From NCBI RefSeq assembly GCF_014529535.1, contig NW_023503353.1, positions 1 to 64,000 of the forward strand: a DNA stretch of 64,000 nt. The letters are read 5' to 3'. Source of the DNA: Bradysia coprophila. Its lineage: Eukaryota > Arthropoda > Insecta > Diptera > Sciaridae. The translations under genes and the position numbers were made by a program. Positions 46,495 through 58,994 of this stretch are shown piece after piece (position 1 is the stretch's first letter; each line of letters starts with the position of its first letter). The notes under the pieces were generated by a model. It had not been told where the DNA came from and did no database searches. It saw only the letters and a program-made list of their open reading frames with translations.

Positions 46495-47566
46495 CCGAAT
46501 TACCTCTTTAAATAATTGGATATTAGGGTGTAGCGAATGCTACAAAAAATTTTAGCTGCTCCTCAGTACCTAGTTCCTTTAGGTTGAAAGTTTTTGATTA
46601 AAGTATGTTCAAAATTCCGTCTGCTAAAACTTTCAAGAAAATCGTCTTGGGCGAGCAGTAACTGATATTTTTGAAATTTTCGAGAAAGTCCACTGAGTCG
46701 AATCAGCCTTTTTACTATTTTAAAACTCGCTGCACCCTAAGGACTTATGTACGTGTTTTTTATGTATTTTTAAACCAGAAAGAAAGACACGGGGCTTATT
46801 CACAAACAGTAATGTACTTCAGGGAAATAAAATATGTGTCGATTACTGTGAGTGTATGTCTTGCAAAATTTATATTGTAAAATCGTTTTTGGTGACTGTG
46901 TAATATCCGAAATTTTCGATGTTGCTGATTTCCATGACCTTATGATGATAACAGACTGAGAGATAGACATGGCGATAGCACTAAAATTTAGTTACTGAGT
47001 GTTTGTGCTGCCGTGGTTCTAAATCTAAGATATATACAGCGAGTAACATGACATATCAGATCGTTGGCATCATAAAAGATCAATATAACGCTGTAATATC
47101 TTTAAAAATAAAAAAATAAATTCTCGTCTATTTGGCGCTACTTCCCTATACCTAACTACGCTAGAATTTTATAAGAAATTTTTAAATCAATTTTTAACAG
47201 ATTTTAAATAAATTTTAATCAAATGAAATTTTATATTATTACAATTTTTTTCTCAATGTTACACAATGGGCACAAAAGATTATGAGTCATTTCGCGAATA
47301 TTTATGTAATGAATGACATTCTTATTTTAGATGTATTAAATTTGATGTGAAATATATACAAGAATTTACCGGCAAACGGCTGATTTAGTCTTTCGATTTT
47401 TTTTTTTTTTTGAATAGCACTCCAGTCAAAAGTTATTAACAGTAGCCGCATACTACTTAAAAAAGTACTATCATTTCCATCTGCATTACCAATGTTCGGT
47501 CATTTACGTTTTAAATCAATTGGATTGTAATCGTTGCAAGTGTGACTGCTTTTCTCCTATTTTCTC
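46495..47566. other. Copine 3' flank
   Basis: Contains an aataaa at about 46826 that could serve as a polyadenylation signal, and a T run at 47398-47412. No gene is recognised. Confidence 0.45.
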
Positions 47567-47666
47567 CTTATGTAATTTTAATATATATATTACACACTTG
47601 TCACGAAGAAGTCGAGGCTTGCCGAGACTGATAGTGACAAGTGTGTACTTTATTTTATCACATAAG
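47567..47666. repeat. Hairpin element
   Basis: ttatgtaattttaat...acacacttgtcac pairs with gtgacaagtgtgtac...cacataa. The centre contains cgaggcttgccgag. Confidence 0.65.
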
Positions 47667-47865
47667 CGAAAACGGGACAACAACATAGACCTGAAGTGTA
47701 ATTTTTGAATTATACTTCTAGTTAAGTAATTTTGACATCCGACCACCACGCGTATGCGATAAATGCTTTAAAATGTGCACTGGTTAGAGGTGTCGATCTG
47801 ATCTATTTACGCTGGCTGCTCTATAAACTAATACAGCGAATATAAAGTCCCGATATTAGTAGATT

Positions 47866-47974
47866 ATTCACCTCTGTCCACATGTTTATTTAGACACTTG
47901 GGGAGTTGTTGCATGAGCCGAAGGCGAATGTTATAACCCCAAGTGTCTAAATAAACATGTGGACAGAGGTGAAT
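47866..47974. mobile_element. Hairpin MITE with ccgaaggcg loop
   Basis: attcacctctgtccacatg and catgtggacagaggtgaat are perfect inverted copies, extended by tttatttagacacttgggg and its partner. The loop is gagccgaaggcg. Confidence 0.85.
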
Positions 47975-47980
47975 ACGCTA

Positions 47981-48046
47981 TTTTATCTACCGACGGCGAA
48001 ATAATAGCACTTTTTCACTGCTATTATTTCACCTAGGTAGATAAAA
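47981..48046. repeat. Short hairpin
   Basis: ttttatctac and gtagataaaa border aataatagca and tgctattatt. Confidence 0.65.
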
Positions 48047-48077
48047 ATATTTAACATGATTTTGAGTTCCCAATTCG

Positions 48078-48168
48078 GGTTAAAAATAAAAAGTCACGTT
48101 TTCATCTGATTGATTACCTCGGATCAACAAACTTCACACGAAAACTGGACTTTTCAATTTTTTTACCC
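48078..48168. repeat. Hairpin related to 1192-1319
   Basis: gtaaaaa-type arms pair (ttaaaaataaaaagtcacg with gacttttcaatttttttac). The sequence cacacgaaaac...gacttttcaattttt matches the element at 1192-1319. Confidence 0.55.
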
Positions 48169-48428
48169 CTTGCCATGTAAATGTCCTGTTCAGAAGTCCT
48201 TACCTTGTTCCAATAATTTCTTGTTATTGTTATTTTGGTAGCTACTAACTGTTTGGCCACCGTAAAATTTATACCAAATAGCAAGTTAATACCATATTCT
48301 TTTCAGTTGAATAGATGATTGCACCCTTGTTGGACATCATTTGGATATTGGTTTGAATTAATTTAAAACAAACATTCCAACAGGAGATTCAATAAATTTA
48401 ATTTTCCGTTGAAAAAAATCATCCAATT

Positions 48429-49768
48429 TCAATGTAAAATTTCCTGCTTAAACGAACTCAACTTATCAGACAGAGCTGTTTTTTCCACTTCACTTGTAAA
48501 CGAGCTCAGGATAGCATTTTCCGTCAATTGAAGTAAATCCTGTTTGGTCAAATTAAACGTATTATGTGCAATGAGTAACTCGTTCGAATACGAAGTATTA
48601 AATACGCCTAGGTCATCAGTCTATAATGTCAGGACCATTGTGATAGAGTTGGTAAAAAAAATTCTAAAAACTTACCGAAATCACAACTGGATGGTTCAGG
48701 TTGAATAACTCTTTAAAGTGATGGTCCTCATACGTTTCAACCGTTTTTGATAAGACATTGCTAGTTAGGCAACATTCCACCGGAATTTTCAATGATTTCA
48801 GCAATTTAAACTCTTCACCTAAAGCAAAATTGATGTGTGTCTATAGAAAATAATCCCTTTAGCTGATTCGGATTTAGTAACTTTGGTGCAAACCTTTAAT
48901 GAAAGTACCATGTCCCAATCTATCCATTCCGAACTGAAGCATCTCTCTAATCTCCATCGGATTTTCAACTTCACCACAGTGCAGTGCCAACTTTAGGCCA
49001 TTCGATCTTGCTTTTTCGAGTATGATTTTGTAATCATTAAAGTTTCCATCTGTTGGTGAACCACTAAAATCAACACCGCAAATAATGTCTGGATACTCTC
49101 TTCTCATTTTGATGACAATGTCTAGATTTTCCTTGGCAATATTGCTTCCTTTCCCTCGATCGATAGATGGAAGCAATTTTACCAAAATTTGTGGGTATTT
49201 CGTGCGACATTCACTGAAATGAGAGTACAAAACAGTGACTATTTTATACGGAACAATGGTCCATCTGATTACATGATACTTGAAATTACAGCTCTCAGAT
49301 AGTCTTCACATGTCGTCGCCTTTTGCAGAGGTCTTGGAGTTGTTCTCAGTTCCAAATAAATTACATTTTCTTTGCTAAAAGTTTCGATGACCATTACTGT
49401 AGCTAAAGATACAGCTTCAACGGTTTGCGTAAGTTCATGTGCATATTTAAACTTGGAAAAGCAACTATAAACAGTTTTCTAAATTAAAGGCTTCACGTGA
49501 CCGAATGGATGTAGTTACGCTTTCAAATTGACGGGATCGCTCGATAGAATCTGATAGAACTGTTCATCAACTCTACTTCCATTCAGTACATTCAATGCCT
49601 GGAATGCAGCCTTATTTAATGATCCATTGAGATGGGCATGAAGCTCCTTAAAGCAATAATTTGAGGGGTTACGTGCATTCAGTGATCAAATAATGATTTG
49701 TGGTTCCTTACAACTTTTGGTATTCGTTTTATAAATTCGCACAGGTCTTCGGTATTTTTCTGAGCCAT
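48429..49768 (-). CDS. Adal: Adenosine deaminase-like protein (N6-methyl-AMP deaminase type)
   Basis: Amidohydrolase of the ADAL family, which in characterised members deaminates N6-substituted AMP to IMP in the cytosol. Six exons were read with consistent phases: 49712-49768, 49519-49646, 49273-49464, 48894-49213, 48676-48818 and 48429-48620, giving about 343 residues, close to the usual length. Metal and catalytic motifs are in order: ELHAHLNGS (HxH near residues 22-24), LALHCGEVEN (His/Glu near 204 and 207), DRLGHGTF (His near 227) and TDDLGVF (Asp pair near 282-283). ADAL rather than secreted ADGF is supported by the short N-terminus without a signal peptide and by LLPSIDRGKG. Its ATG is about 700 bp from that of adrenodoxin reductase, on the opposite strand. 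Confidence 0.92.
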
Positions 49769-50465
49769 TTAACTAGGTGCACTGATACACTATGGTATAC
49801 TTTCCACTGATATTTCTACCAAATTTAGATTTACACTCGATCGTACTGACCCAACGACAGAAACATTTTTCTTCGAATTTCACATTTTTATTCGAAAATA
49901 AACATTTAATCTTGAGGAATGTCAGTTGGACATTGTCCAAGTTATAGTGGTAATTAAGCTACCATTTTGAAAGGATGAAGGAGAAGAATTAACCTGTCAC
50001 AGACATTCCACCTATTACTTCATTCGATCGAAGATTTTCAGAGATTGATTTCAAAAATCTTTTACTTCATTTGTTTTGAACATGTTTTTTGCTATATAAG
50101 ACCTCATTAGTCAGAGCTTGTCGGTTACTCTTGCTGTCGTTGTCGATAACAGATGACAGCCGTCTGTAACAGGTTAATGTAAATGATGCAATTTACACAC
50201 CATTCAAGCTTTCGACCCAAAATCAGGTTCCGATTTCTGGTTCTATTCTGATTGGAAATTCTTTTTAAAATTTCTCGCGCTAGGCTTTTTCGATTTTGAA
50301 CTAATAAGTGAACATTTTTCTTAACAGCTGATTTGACAATGTCAAATTGGTCATAACAACTTTCTAAATTCATAAATTTCACTTTAATGTTTACAAACCT
50401 TCACCGACTTTATTTTGTATTTCATTCGGCAAGCATTATAAGACTAGACAGTATTTGGGAATACA
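49769..50465. promoter_or_regulatory. Divergent intergenic region ADAL / adrenodoxin reductase
   Basis: About 700 bp separate two outward-facing start codons and probably contain both promoters. An inverted copy of the dispersed tcatctgttatcgacaacg motif lies at about 50130-50175. No TATA box can be singled out with confidence in such AT-rich DNA. Confidence 0.45.
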
Positions 50466-52242
50466 ATGCAACCATTACGATCAGTCGTCCCTAGAAACAT
50501 CATAAATCATTTTAGAAAGACATTCGCAACAAGTGCCTTTAGTTCCGAAAATAAAAAGAAAGTTTGCATAGTCGGTGCTGGTCCGGCTGGATTTTACGCT
50601 GCCCAACATTTGATCAAGAACCTACCCAACTGTTGTGTGGATATTGTGGAGAAATTGCCCGTTCCATTCGGGCTTGTCAGGTTAGAAGTAAATTCTAAAT
50701 CATTTGATGAACAGTCTTACTGCTGATAACAAGAGTTTCGATAATTTTATCGTTTTTGAGAGATAAAAATATGATTGGGGAATGATAACAGACCACAATT
50801 TTAAATGAAAATCGATTTGAGTTTTAAACAATGACCGATTTTTGTGTAGTCAGCAATACCCATTCACCATTCAAATTATTTACAGATTCGGAGTAGCTCC
50901 CGATCATCCAGAGGTAAAAAACGTAATCAACACATTCACAAAGACTGCTGAAAATCCGCAAGTGAGATTTTTGGGAAATCTTACCCTAGGGTTCGATTTT
51001 ACAGTTCAAGATCTACGTGACCGATACCATGCCGTAATTCTGGTAATATTTTTTAGACTAATTGAATATTATAATAAAATGGCAACAATATCCATAAAAG
51101 CTTCCATTTACAGTCTTACGGAGCCGAAAAAGATCGTAAACTGAACATCCCAAATGAGTATCCTTCCAATGTTCTATCGGCGCGTGAATTTGTGGCCTGG
51201 TACAATGGATTGCCAGGAACCGAACAATATAAGCCGAACTTGAACGCACGTACAGTGGCTATTATTGGCCAGGGTAATGTAGCAGTTGATGTGGCACGCA
51301 TTCTTTTATCACCGATTGATGTCTTGGCTAAAACAGACATAACACGTTTCGCGTTACAAACTCTGTCCGAGAGTAAAGTTGAAAATGTCTATTTGATTGG
51401 TAGACGGGGTCCACTACAAGCAGCATTTACGATAAAGGAGCTGAGGGAAATGACAAAGTTACCAGGAGTAAATATTCTGTGGCGTGGTGAAGATTTCGTT
51501 GGAATAAATGAAGAACTTCCCAATCTGCAAAGACCGCGAAAGCGATTGACGGAATTGATGTTGAGTAGTTTGTCGAAACAACAGCAACACGAGGTAGGGA
51601 AGAAATCATTTCTTCCAATATTCTTACGTTCACCGCAACATATCGACGGTTCGAATAATTTGGTCTTATCGATTAACAATTTGGTTGGACATTCTGCTGT
51701 GGCTACATCAGTTACAGAAACGCTAGAAACTGATTTAATTATGCGGAGCATTGGATACAAATCGATTTGTTTGGACAAGTCACTGAATTTCGACGAGAAG
51801 CAAGGCCTCGTTAATAATGTTGGTGGTAGGTTGATCCAATTTACGATGACAAGAATCGTTTTTCAATTGATTTATTTGTGCAGGTCGTGTGCTTAAGAAG
51901 CAGTTAACGGGAAGCGATAACTCCATTGACGACATTGAAGACAAATTCGAAAAAGGATTGTATGTTAGTGGATGGCTAGCAACTGGACCAACTGGTGTTA
52001 TTTTAACAACAATGAACAATTCATTTTCGGTCGCGCACACCATATGTGAAGATTTTAAAACGGGAGCAATCTCTTCCAGTACTACTAAGCCGGGGATGGA
52101 TGACCTATTAGTAAATAAAACTGTTGTCACATGGGACGGATGGAATCGTATAGACAAAGCTGAAATCGAAGCCGGTAAAATACATCAAAAGCCACGGGAG
52201 AAGATTGTTAATGTTAAAGAAATGTTGACACTAGTTTCATAG
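50466..52242 (+). CDS. dare: NADPH:adrenodoxin oxidoreductase, mitochondrial
   Basis: FAD enzyme that passes electrons from NADPH to mitochondrial ferredoxin, serving steroidogenic P450s (ecdysone synthesis in flies) and Fe-S cluster assembly. Four exons: 50466-50680, 50886-51042, 51114-51825 and 51884-52242, phases consistent, about 480 residues. The N-terminus is rich in Arg, Ser and Thr without acidic residues ([20 protein letters not shown]), as expected for a mitochondrial presequence. It is followed by the FAD motif [14 protein letters not shown] (near residue 33), [11 protein letters not shown], the NADP motif [11 protein letters not shown] (near 176-186), [18 protein letters not shown] and [11 protein letters not shown]. 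No lesion is seen. An aataaa at about 52390 is a candidate polyadenylation signal, inside the 227-bp gap to the converging next gene. Confidence 0.95.
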
Positions 52243-52469
52243 TCGGGTCTCGGCGGTTATTTTTGTTAAAAATATTTTCTATTTTGTTATGGCGATTTTT
52301 GCTCAGGATGATTGTTAGATTAGAGAGATCTGCTATATCCAAAATAACGAAAGTTAATTTCCATATTGACCGTTACATCACATTCGAACAAATAAATCAG
52401 ATCTAATGAAAACCATGAATTTTATTTAGAGATGATCCTACAATATCCCAAGAATTCCGCATCAAATAT

Positions 52470-53706
52470 TTAATTTGAAAATTGGCCTCTCAACCAACGC
52501 TTTGCATCCAGACTATCTGCTCCATATGTTTGACCAAACCTGAAAACAGCTCCAGGTACATGACCGCCATAGTTTGGAAGTAGTCCAATATTACGATGGT
52601 AGATTTGATGGCACGATTCACTCGGAATTGACGCTCCAACGCCTGTATGTACAATTGGTGCCCATTCGGTGCTTTTGTGATGATTGAAATTATTTGAAAA
52701 ATCACAAAGAGCATCGTTTGTTATACGTTGGTGATCCTTTCCGAATAATGGCCAGGCGAATGGCTTGTGACCAGCATTACCTGAAATTTTGGAAGAAATT
52801 TAAATTTGAAAACTTTGAACTTTATGAAATTATGGTTACGTGTTGAATAGGACATTTTTCTTCTAAACAATTTTATTTTAAAGCAGACACAGTTTGTTTG
52901 TCTCGGTTACTAAGCAATTTTCGACTGATTCACTCACCAGACTTCAAATATTTCTCTGCTTCTGAGTTTTCCATAAAGAACGGTGATGTTTGCTTAGAGT
53001 ATGGAATTGTTGGTTCTGATGGAAGTTTACTCTGCGCCACCTCAAGATCTCGTACGACTCCCTTGCATTCCGGACGAACACTGGTTAACGGTAGTCTGTA
53101 TGGATTCGTTGTAAGCTAAAAATTGTCGATTTTGTAGACGATGCAGAATGGATAACAAAAACAACATTGTAAAAATAATGACTCACCAATCTCTCCCCTA
53201 AGCTTCTACCTTTGACCGATTTCTGTTGCAATGCTCCACGATGTCTCAAGACATTGCGTTTTCGTCTATTTTTCAAATTATCCATTTGAAATTCAGCCAA
53301 TCCTTCTGTGGCTGCCACAAAAAAACGCTGTCCACAATTACCATTTATTCTGGGAACGAATCCTTCATACCCTGGTATTATCGGATATTTATAAATTGTG
53401 TCGCCAGATTCTCGTTCATGCTTTTTTACAATATCGATCTCTTGGAGGGTAGGTCTTTCTATGTGATAGTCATCAACGGTACGATCGGATAATATTAGAT
53501 TTTCAGAGTGACCAGCGCACGGATCGATTAAAAGTTTATGTGTTTGCGAACCGAAAGTTTCACCAATGCGGTATTTGTACTGAGGACAGTAACCAGAGTA
53601 ACTGACAGAAAATTGTAGTTATAAAAATAAGTTCTATGGTGCTAATCGTTTTAATATTTTACCCTGGAATGAAGGAGGGCTGCTCGGTCTCTAGGTTGGA
53701 TAACAT
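52470..53706 (-). CDS. CIMIP2/FAM166-type ciliary microtubule inner protein
   Basis: Member of the UPF0605/FAM166 (CIMIP2) family, proteins bound inside the doublet microtubules of motile cilia and sperm flagella. Four exons: 53663-53706, 53187-53601, 52938-53115 and 52470-52780, phases consistent, about 315 residues. The hallmark PGYSGYCPQYKYRIGETFGS is split by the first intron. A second copy of the same theme, PGYEGFVPRI, follows, and the C-terminal part holds NYGGHVPGAVFRFGQTYG, again the family repeat. There is no signal peptide or membrane segment. Expression in testis or ciliated sensory cells is expected from the family, not shown here. It converges on adrenodoxin reductase. Confidence 0.85.
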
Positions 53707-54197
53707 CCTAATGAAAGTTTTAATTTTGTCTCCAGGATCGAGATAAACAAACAATTTACTTTTGGTGGTTTATTTCTAATGCAAAGCTACTAAAACAGTC
53801 AATTAAACTCAAGTTCCTTTGATCATTACACTCTGTTATCCACTTCCGACAAAAATAAGTAAGAGCATTAAGCATCGTTAGTGTAAATCATATTTTTGCG
53901 CAAGATCAGCCGAATGTTAAACCTAGCCAAATATTAGATCCGCCAAAAAACCCTAAAGAGTGAAAGTGTGACGAAAGTCCATGTTTCTACTTACAAAATA
54001 ACTGATATCGCTGAGGGTGACTCATTCTGCGCCTCAGCGCAAATGTTTTATCAACCAAAAATTGACCCATAAAATTTAAGAAAGAAAATTTTAGAAAAAA
54101 ATTGCTCCACAAAGTGGCAATTCTATTTTCAGTAACTTTAAGTTAACTTTACTGCACGGACTCTGCACTTTACCTCAAGTTTTAAAAAATAATTCCT
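53707..54197. other. 5' flank of the CIMIP2-type gene
   Basis: No coding feature was recognised. Confidence 0.4.
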
Positions 54198-54315
54198 TAC
54201 TTGACATACCCCATTGGAATGATGGAAATGGTGCTTTTTGTGTGTTTACCAACCTCGGCTACGCCTCGATCGGCAAATTTCACACATTTCCACCATTTGC
54301 CCCATTGTTAAGTAT
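54198..54315. mobile_element. Hairpin MITE, family 2
   Basis: tacttgacataccccattgg and ccccattgttaagta are inverted copies; the loop carries cctcggctacgcctcg. A second member is at 61580-61681. Confidence 0.65.
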
Positions 54316-55238
54316 GTACTATTAGAAAACGAGTGGAATTTTTGGAATTGAAAAGTGGAATTTGAATTTGTATGATACATTTTTGGAGTTGTTTCCTCCT
54401 CGTCATTTTGGGTAAATTCAATGATTGTAAATGATAAGAAAAAAGTCGGATCATTTAAAAGACAAACCGTTGAACCGTCGACTGTCAAAATTCCTAGCAT
54501 CAGAGGTATGTCCTGATCCTGATTTCTTAACAACAATCGAGGGAACCGAAATTCAGCCAGCCGCAATCATCTTCAGTGTGTTAAAAAGTGAAATGACATT
54601 GAAAAATTCACATTTTTAACATCAACTTAAAATTTGATTTGTTCAGAGGTGATAATACACGCCCCTCCTCAACAAAAAAGAAGTTTTTCCGAAATGCACC
54701 CAAAAACTAAGAACGCACATCGATTCAGGGACCTATTGGGAGCTCAGAACAGCATTCAGTAAAGTCGGACCAGTTCCTACCCCATACAAAATTTTTCATT
54801 TCATGAAATTTCATACACCTCTCTGAAACCGTTTTGTCACAAACGTTCAGTGAGTGGCCATATTTTGATCGAATCTAATTTTTATCTTGTAGTCAGAGCG
54901 TCAGAGGTCATACCTTTCTAACGATACCCCACTCAATGTATTTTATTTGAGAAAAATCACTTTGCTGACTTGAAAATTGTCGTGAAGTCGCCATCTCGAA
55001 AACAGGCTAAATAGTTAGAACACTCATACTAAGTCTTCACGCTTTCCATATTTTATTTGGCTTTGATAAAAGGAACGTAAGTAAAACGTTTTTAGAAGAC
55101 AAATTTATGGAAATGAAAACTGTACTTTCTTTGATTACTCTATTTTAGAGTTGGCGACTGCACGACAATTTTCAAGTCAACAAAGTGATTTTCTCACACG
55201 AAATACATTGAGTGGGGTATCGGTAGATAGGTATGGCC

Positions 55239-56375
55239 TAGGGAATGTAACCGGGAAATTAACAACCGGGAAAAACCGGTTTACCATTTCCCGGGAATTT
55301 TTTTTGTCATTTACCGGTTAACCGACCTTCAAAAATTGAATGATTTTTTCATTTTTCCTTTGCAATAATACCTTGAACGGAATTACGCTTCTAGTTGCAT
55401 TTAAGCATTACATCTGATTTGAACTCGTTGTGAACATTTTCAAAACCTTTTCATCGTAAATTGCAACTCAAGGTCAGCCCTAGTCTGAGAAAAAAGGATC
55501 AGTTTTGCGTTGCTGAGGTGGACAATGATGCTGTAATTTCTATTGTAATCGAATTTTCACCACCAGGCTAAACAAAAGAAAATGCAGCTAAGTTTGCGAC
55601 TCCGAAATCGCTGTTCTTTAGAAAGTCTACAGAATTCGAAGTTTAGAAGATCGTGTAACTACATCTTTAAGAAACCAATTGAAACAACGTCCGTCAAAAA
55701 TTCAAGAAAACAGTTCAAAAAGGAGCTTACCTTTCATTTATTTCCTTTTTCATGATAGTAAAAAATTCAATTTTTACACTGTTCAACAGAAATTTTGAAA
55801 CTAGCTCACACGATCGATTTCCGATATTTCTGTTGAACTGTGTAGATATGGAATTCTTTATCATCCTGAAAAATGCAAATAAAGAAACGGTAAACTCATT
55901 TCTGAAGGGCTTCGCGAGCACAATAAGCCACTTAGTAGGGGTAGGATAAAAACATTTGCCATCGGTGCAAGCGAGGGGTAATCACTGATTTACTAGCTCA
56001 GTAAATCACGGTAAATCACGGTAAATCACAGTAAATCACAGTAAATGAAGTTTCTACTAAATTTGAATCTATTTACTTCAATTTGTATTAGTTCATGAAA
56101 TTTATCCTATATGTTTACGGCCACGATACTTCGAAATGTAATCCAGTGACAATTAAAAAATTTTCAAAATTTTTTGTGATTTACCGTGATTTACTTGATT
56201 TACTGATTTACTAGTGATTACCCCCTTGGGTGCAAGTTAAAAACTCCCAACTCATCAAAAAAAAAATGTCTAAACGAGTACAGAATGTACTATTCGTTTC
56301 CTGGGAAATTTTTTTCTCATTTACCGTTTTTTCCGTTTCCCGGTTTTTCAAAATCGACGGTAAATGCATTCCCTA
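55239..56375. mobile_element. Middle element: hAT-type, 1.1 kb, 8-bp target duplication
   Basis: Termini tagggaatg and cattcccta are inverted copies flanked by identical gtatggcc at 55231-55238 and 56376-56383. Subterminal accgggaaa and tttcccggt motifs are repeated. A further inverted pair near 55740-55900 produces two mirrored short frames that are not genes. Confidence 0.9.
55972..56228. mobile_element. Innermost MITE, 257 bp, 8-bp target duplication
   Basis: The ends gaggggtaatcact and agtgattaccccctt pair, and identical ggtgcaag flanks both sides (55964-55971 and 56229-56236). The interior has a short tandem gtaaatcacg/gtaaatcaca array, mirrored by gtgatttac at the other side. Confidence 0.9.
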
Positions 56376-56639
56376 GTATGGCCTCTGACTTTAAGATACA
56401 AATTAGCTTTGATCAAAATATGTCCATTCACTGAACCTTTGTGATAAAACGGTTTCAGAGAGGTGTTTGAAATTTCATGAAATGAAAAATTTTGTATGGG
56501 GAAGGAACTGGTCCGATTTTACTGAATGCTGTTCTGAGCTCCCAATAGGTCCCTGAATCGATGTGCGTTCTTTGTTTTTGTGTGCATTTCGGAAAAACTT
56601 CTTTTTTGTTGAGGAGGGCGTGAATATAAAGTGGTGATA

Positions 56640-58994
56640 AATTAGGGACTAGTTGCAGAAATTTAAGAAATTTTGTTTTTGAGAAATTTTAAGGAATTTT
56701 GACAAAGTTGAGACAAAGTTGTAGTCCCCGGCAAAAATGTGGAATACTTAGAGCGGAATAATGTTAAGTAAACAGCTTATGATATTTCTACATCTTTTTT
56801 TTTAAACAAAACTTTATTTATTCAATGTTTTATAAATCTATCTGTAATTTCTTTTTAAACTCTTCATCATTTTATATTCTTTTTTTTTTTGTTTTTAAAT
56901 TATTAATTTTTTACATCTTAAAAATCTCAAATATTGCGCTTTAAAAATGTACAATATCAATGTATTTTTATGCTTCCATTCATAATAAATTTTTTAGTCA
57001 TTTAGATTAATGTTTTTTAATTAAAATTTTTTATAAATTAATTTAATTACTAGATTTTTATAAATATACTTTTTTCATTAATTTTAATTAATTCATTTTT
57101 GTATATAATTATTATACTTTTGTTATACGCACATTTTAAATCCACGTACACATTTACATTCTTCGTGTTACACTTTAAATGAATGATTTGCCAATTTTCA
57201 ATTAAACTTTTTCTTTCCTTTTTTAAAAATCTCTGTTTCTTCGATTCAAACAAAAAAAAAATCTGATTTATTTTTACAAATTTGGGTTGTGATCCTATAA
57301 CACGTCTTTTCCTTCAAAATAATCAAATTAATTTCACAAAACAAAAATGTCCGAAACATCTACTGAATTGAACTGATAGATAGCATCACAACACCTACCT
57401 AATATAGGCACCGAATTGATTTTAATTTATACTAAAATGTATTTTATTTCCATTTTATTTAATACTAAAATACTAAAATGTTTTTGTTTTGTTTTGCTTT
57501 TTGTTTGAAACAACACATCTACCACTCATTTTATGTAAAAACCATTTTCCTTTTGTTATAAATGTTGTAAATCTTGCGATGATTTGTACAAAGCCCTAAC
57601 GCTAATAAAACTCGTTATTTAAAATGTGGTCTAATTTAATCGAATGTTCGAATGTCATTTCAATGTAAAAATCGGTTGTACGGACACAAAAAAAGCTCAA
57701 TGAGAAGAAATCGTTAACTCGTTAGAATTCGTCTTTATATAGACTAGGTATACTTGAACTGATTCGATCACGATTGTATGTGTAAGTATCGACTAACCTC
57801 TTTTATCAACTTTCGTTCTAACTATTCGTTTGCAGGACAGAAGATCAAATGGATTAGTGTCAACATTGAAACAAGGGACGACGCACAATTTCAATAGCTT
57901 TGACTCTAGCATTACAAGATGATGTTAGTTGTCAGTTCAAGATTCCATAAAATGTTCACTGTTATAGCATTCGGTAACAAGTGAAAGCTCTTCTAATCGA
58001 AATAACTTCATTGCGCTTTGAATTGAAAATTTTTCAAGAGATATTTAACACAGCGACGGGAGCGTTTTTGAGAGATAAAGAAAGGACGCTACATTTAACT
58101 ACATATCGTACACAGATGTGTTTTAAGACTTAAACATTATACCATTCCATAAACAAATTGAAGCTTTACAACACGTACACAAGAAACGTTTAGCAGAAAT
58201 TTTATACAAATTGTTCGTCTACTCGCACGGTATTTTTCATTTTGTCAGATTGTTTGGATACGAAATCGATTTTTGTCATGAATTTTTCGACATTTTCCTA
58301 GCGTTCGTGCGATTTATAGAACGTTGACTCGGTCAATTTCGATTAATTAATGTTAACACAAAATAACCAAAAAACGAAATGTAAAAAAAAATATAAAAAA
58401 TTATTATCACGGAAGTTAAAACAAAAAACTTTCTTGCGAAATCATTTCTCGACTAACGTAGTGATGATGATGAGTGCGACTTGAAGTATAACTATCCTGA
58501 CAGCAATGTCAAATTGCGTGGTAAAACCATTCAAAGACCTTCATCATCATTTATATGAACGAATTTTATTATGAAAAAGGTGGGAAGGATCAAATTCGAA
58601 AAGTCATTCTGAGAGGATGGTCACAACTCGAAAGATGTTCCACTTAAAATCGCACGTTTTCTGATTTACGAATCTGAGTCAAGACCACGATAAAGAACGT
58701 AAACCAATACCAAAACTCTAATAGCTTTCAGGCATCACGCATAGAACGGTGCGACGTAATTTATCGTATTTTAACCTACGGTTGGACGCCTAATACAAAT
58801 TGATAAAACGATCACTTTGACTCAGTTTTCATTGACTATTTATACGCACTAATTCACATAATTGCGTTGTTACTTACAATCTAAATTTGTGTACGAAGAA
58901 CTTCGTCTTCAAAAGGTGTGCAAGCATTTCGAATTGGAGTTTCATCCCTCAGTGGAACATTTCGCTGATCGTTTTGTTGTGTTCCATAATTAGT
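56640..58994. other. T-rich region, probably including the FBXL6-like 3' UTR
   Basis: Very AT-rich, with T runs on the plus strand (56790-57250). No coding frame is believable. The part next to 58995 is likely the 3' UTR of the minus-strand F-box gene. Confidence 0.4.

Larger units (their letters stand above)
54658..56622. mobile_element. Outer foldback element of a three-level nest
   Basis: Arms of about 340-350 bp begin cacgcccctcctcaacaaaa and end ttttgttgaggagggcgtg, and share gggagctcagaacagcattc with its inverted copy. The right arm is split at 55238/56376 by a hAT-type MITE. Without the insertions the element is about 820 bp. Confidence 0.9.
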
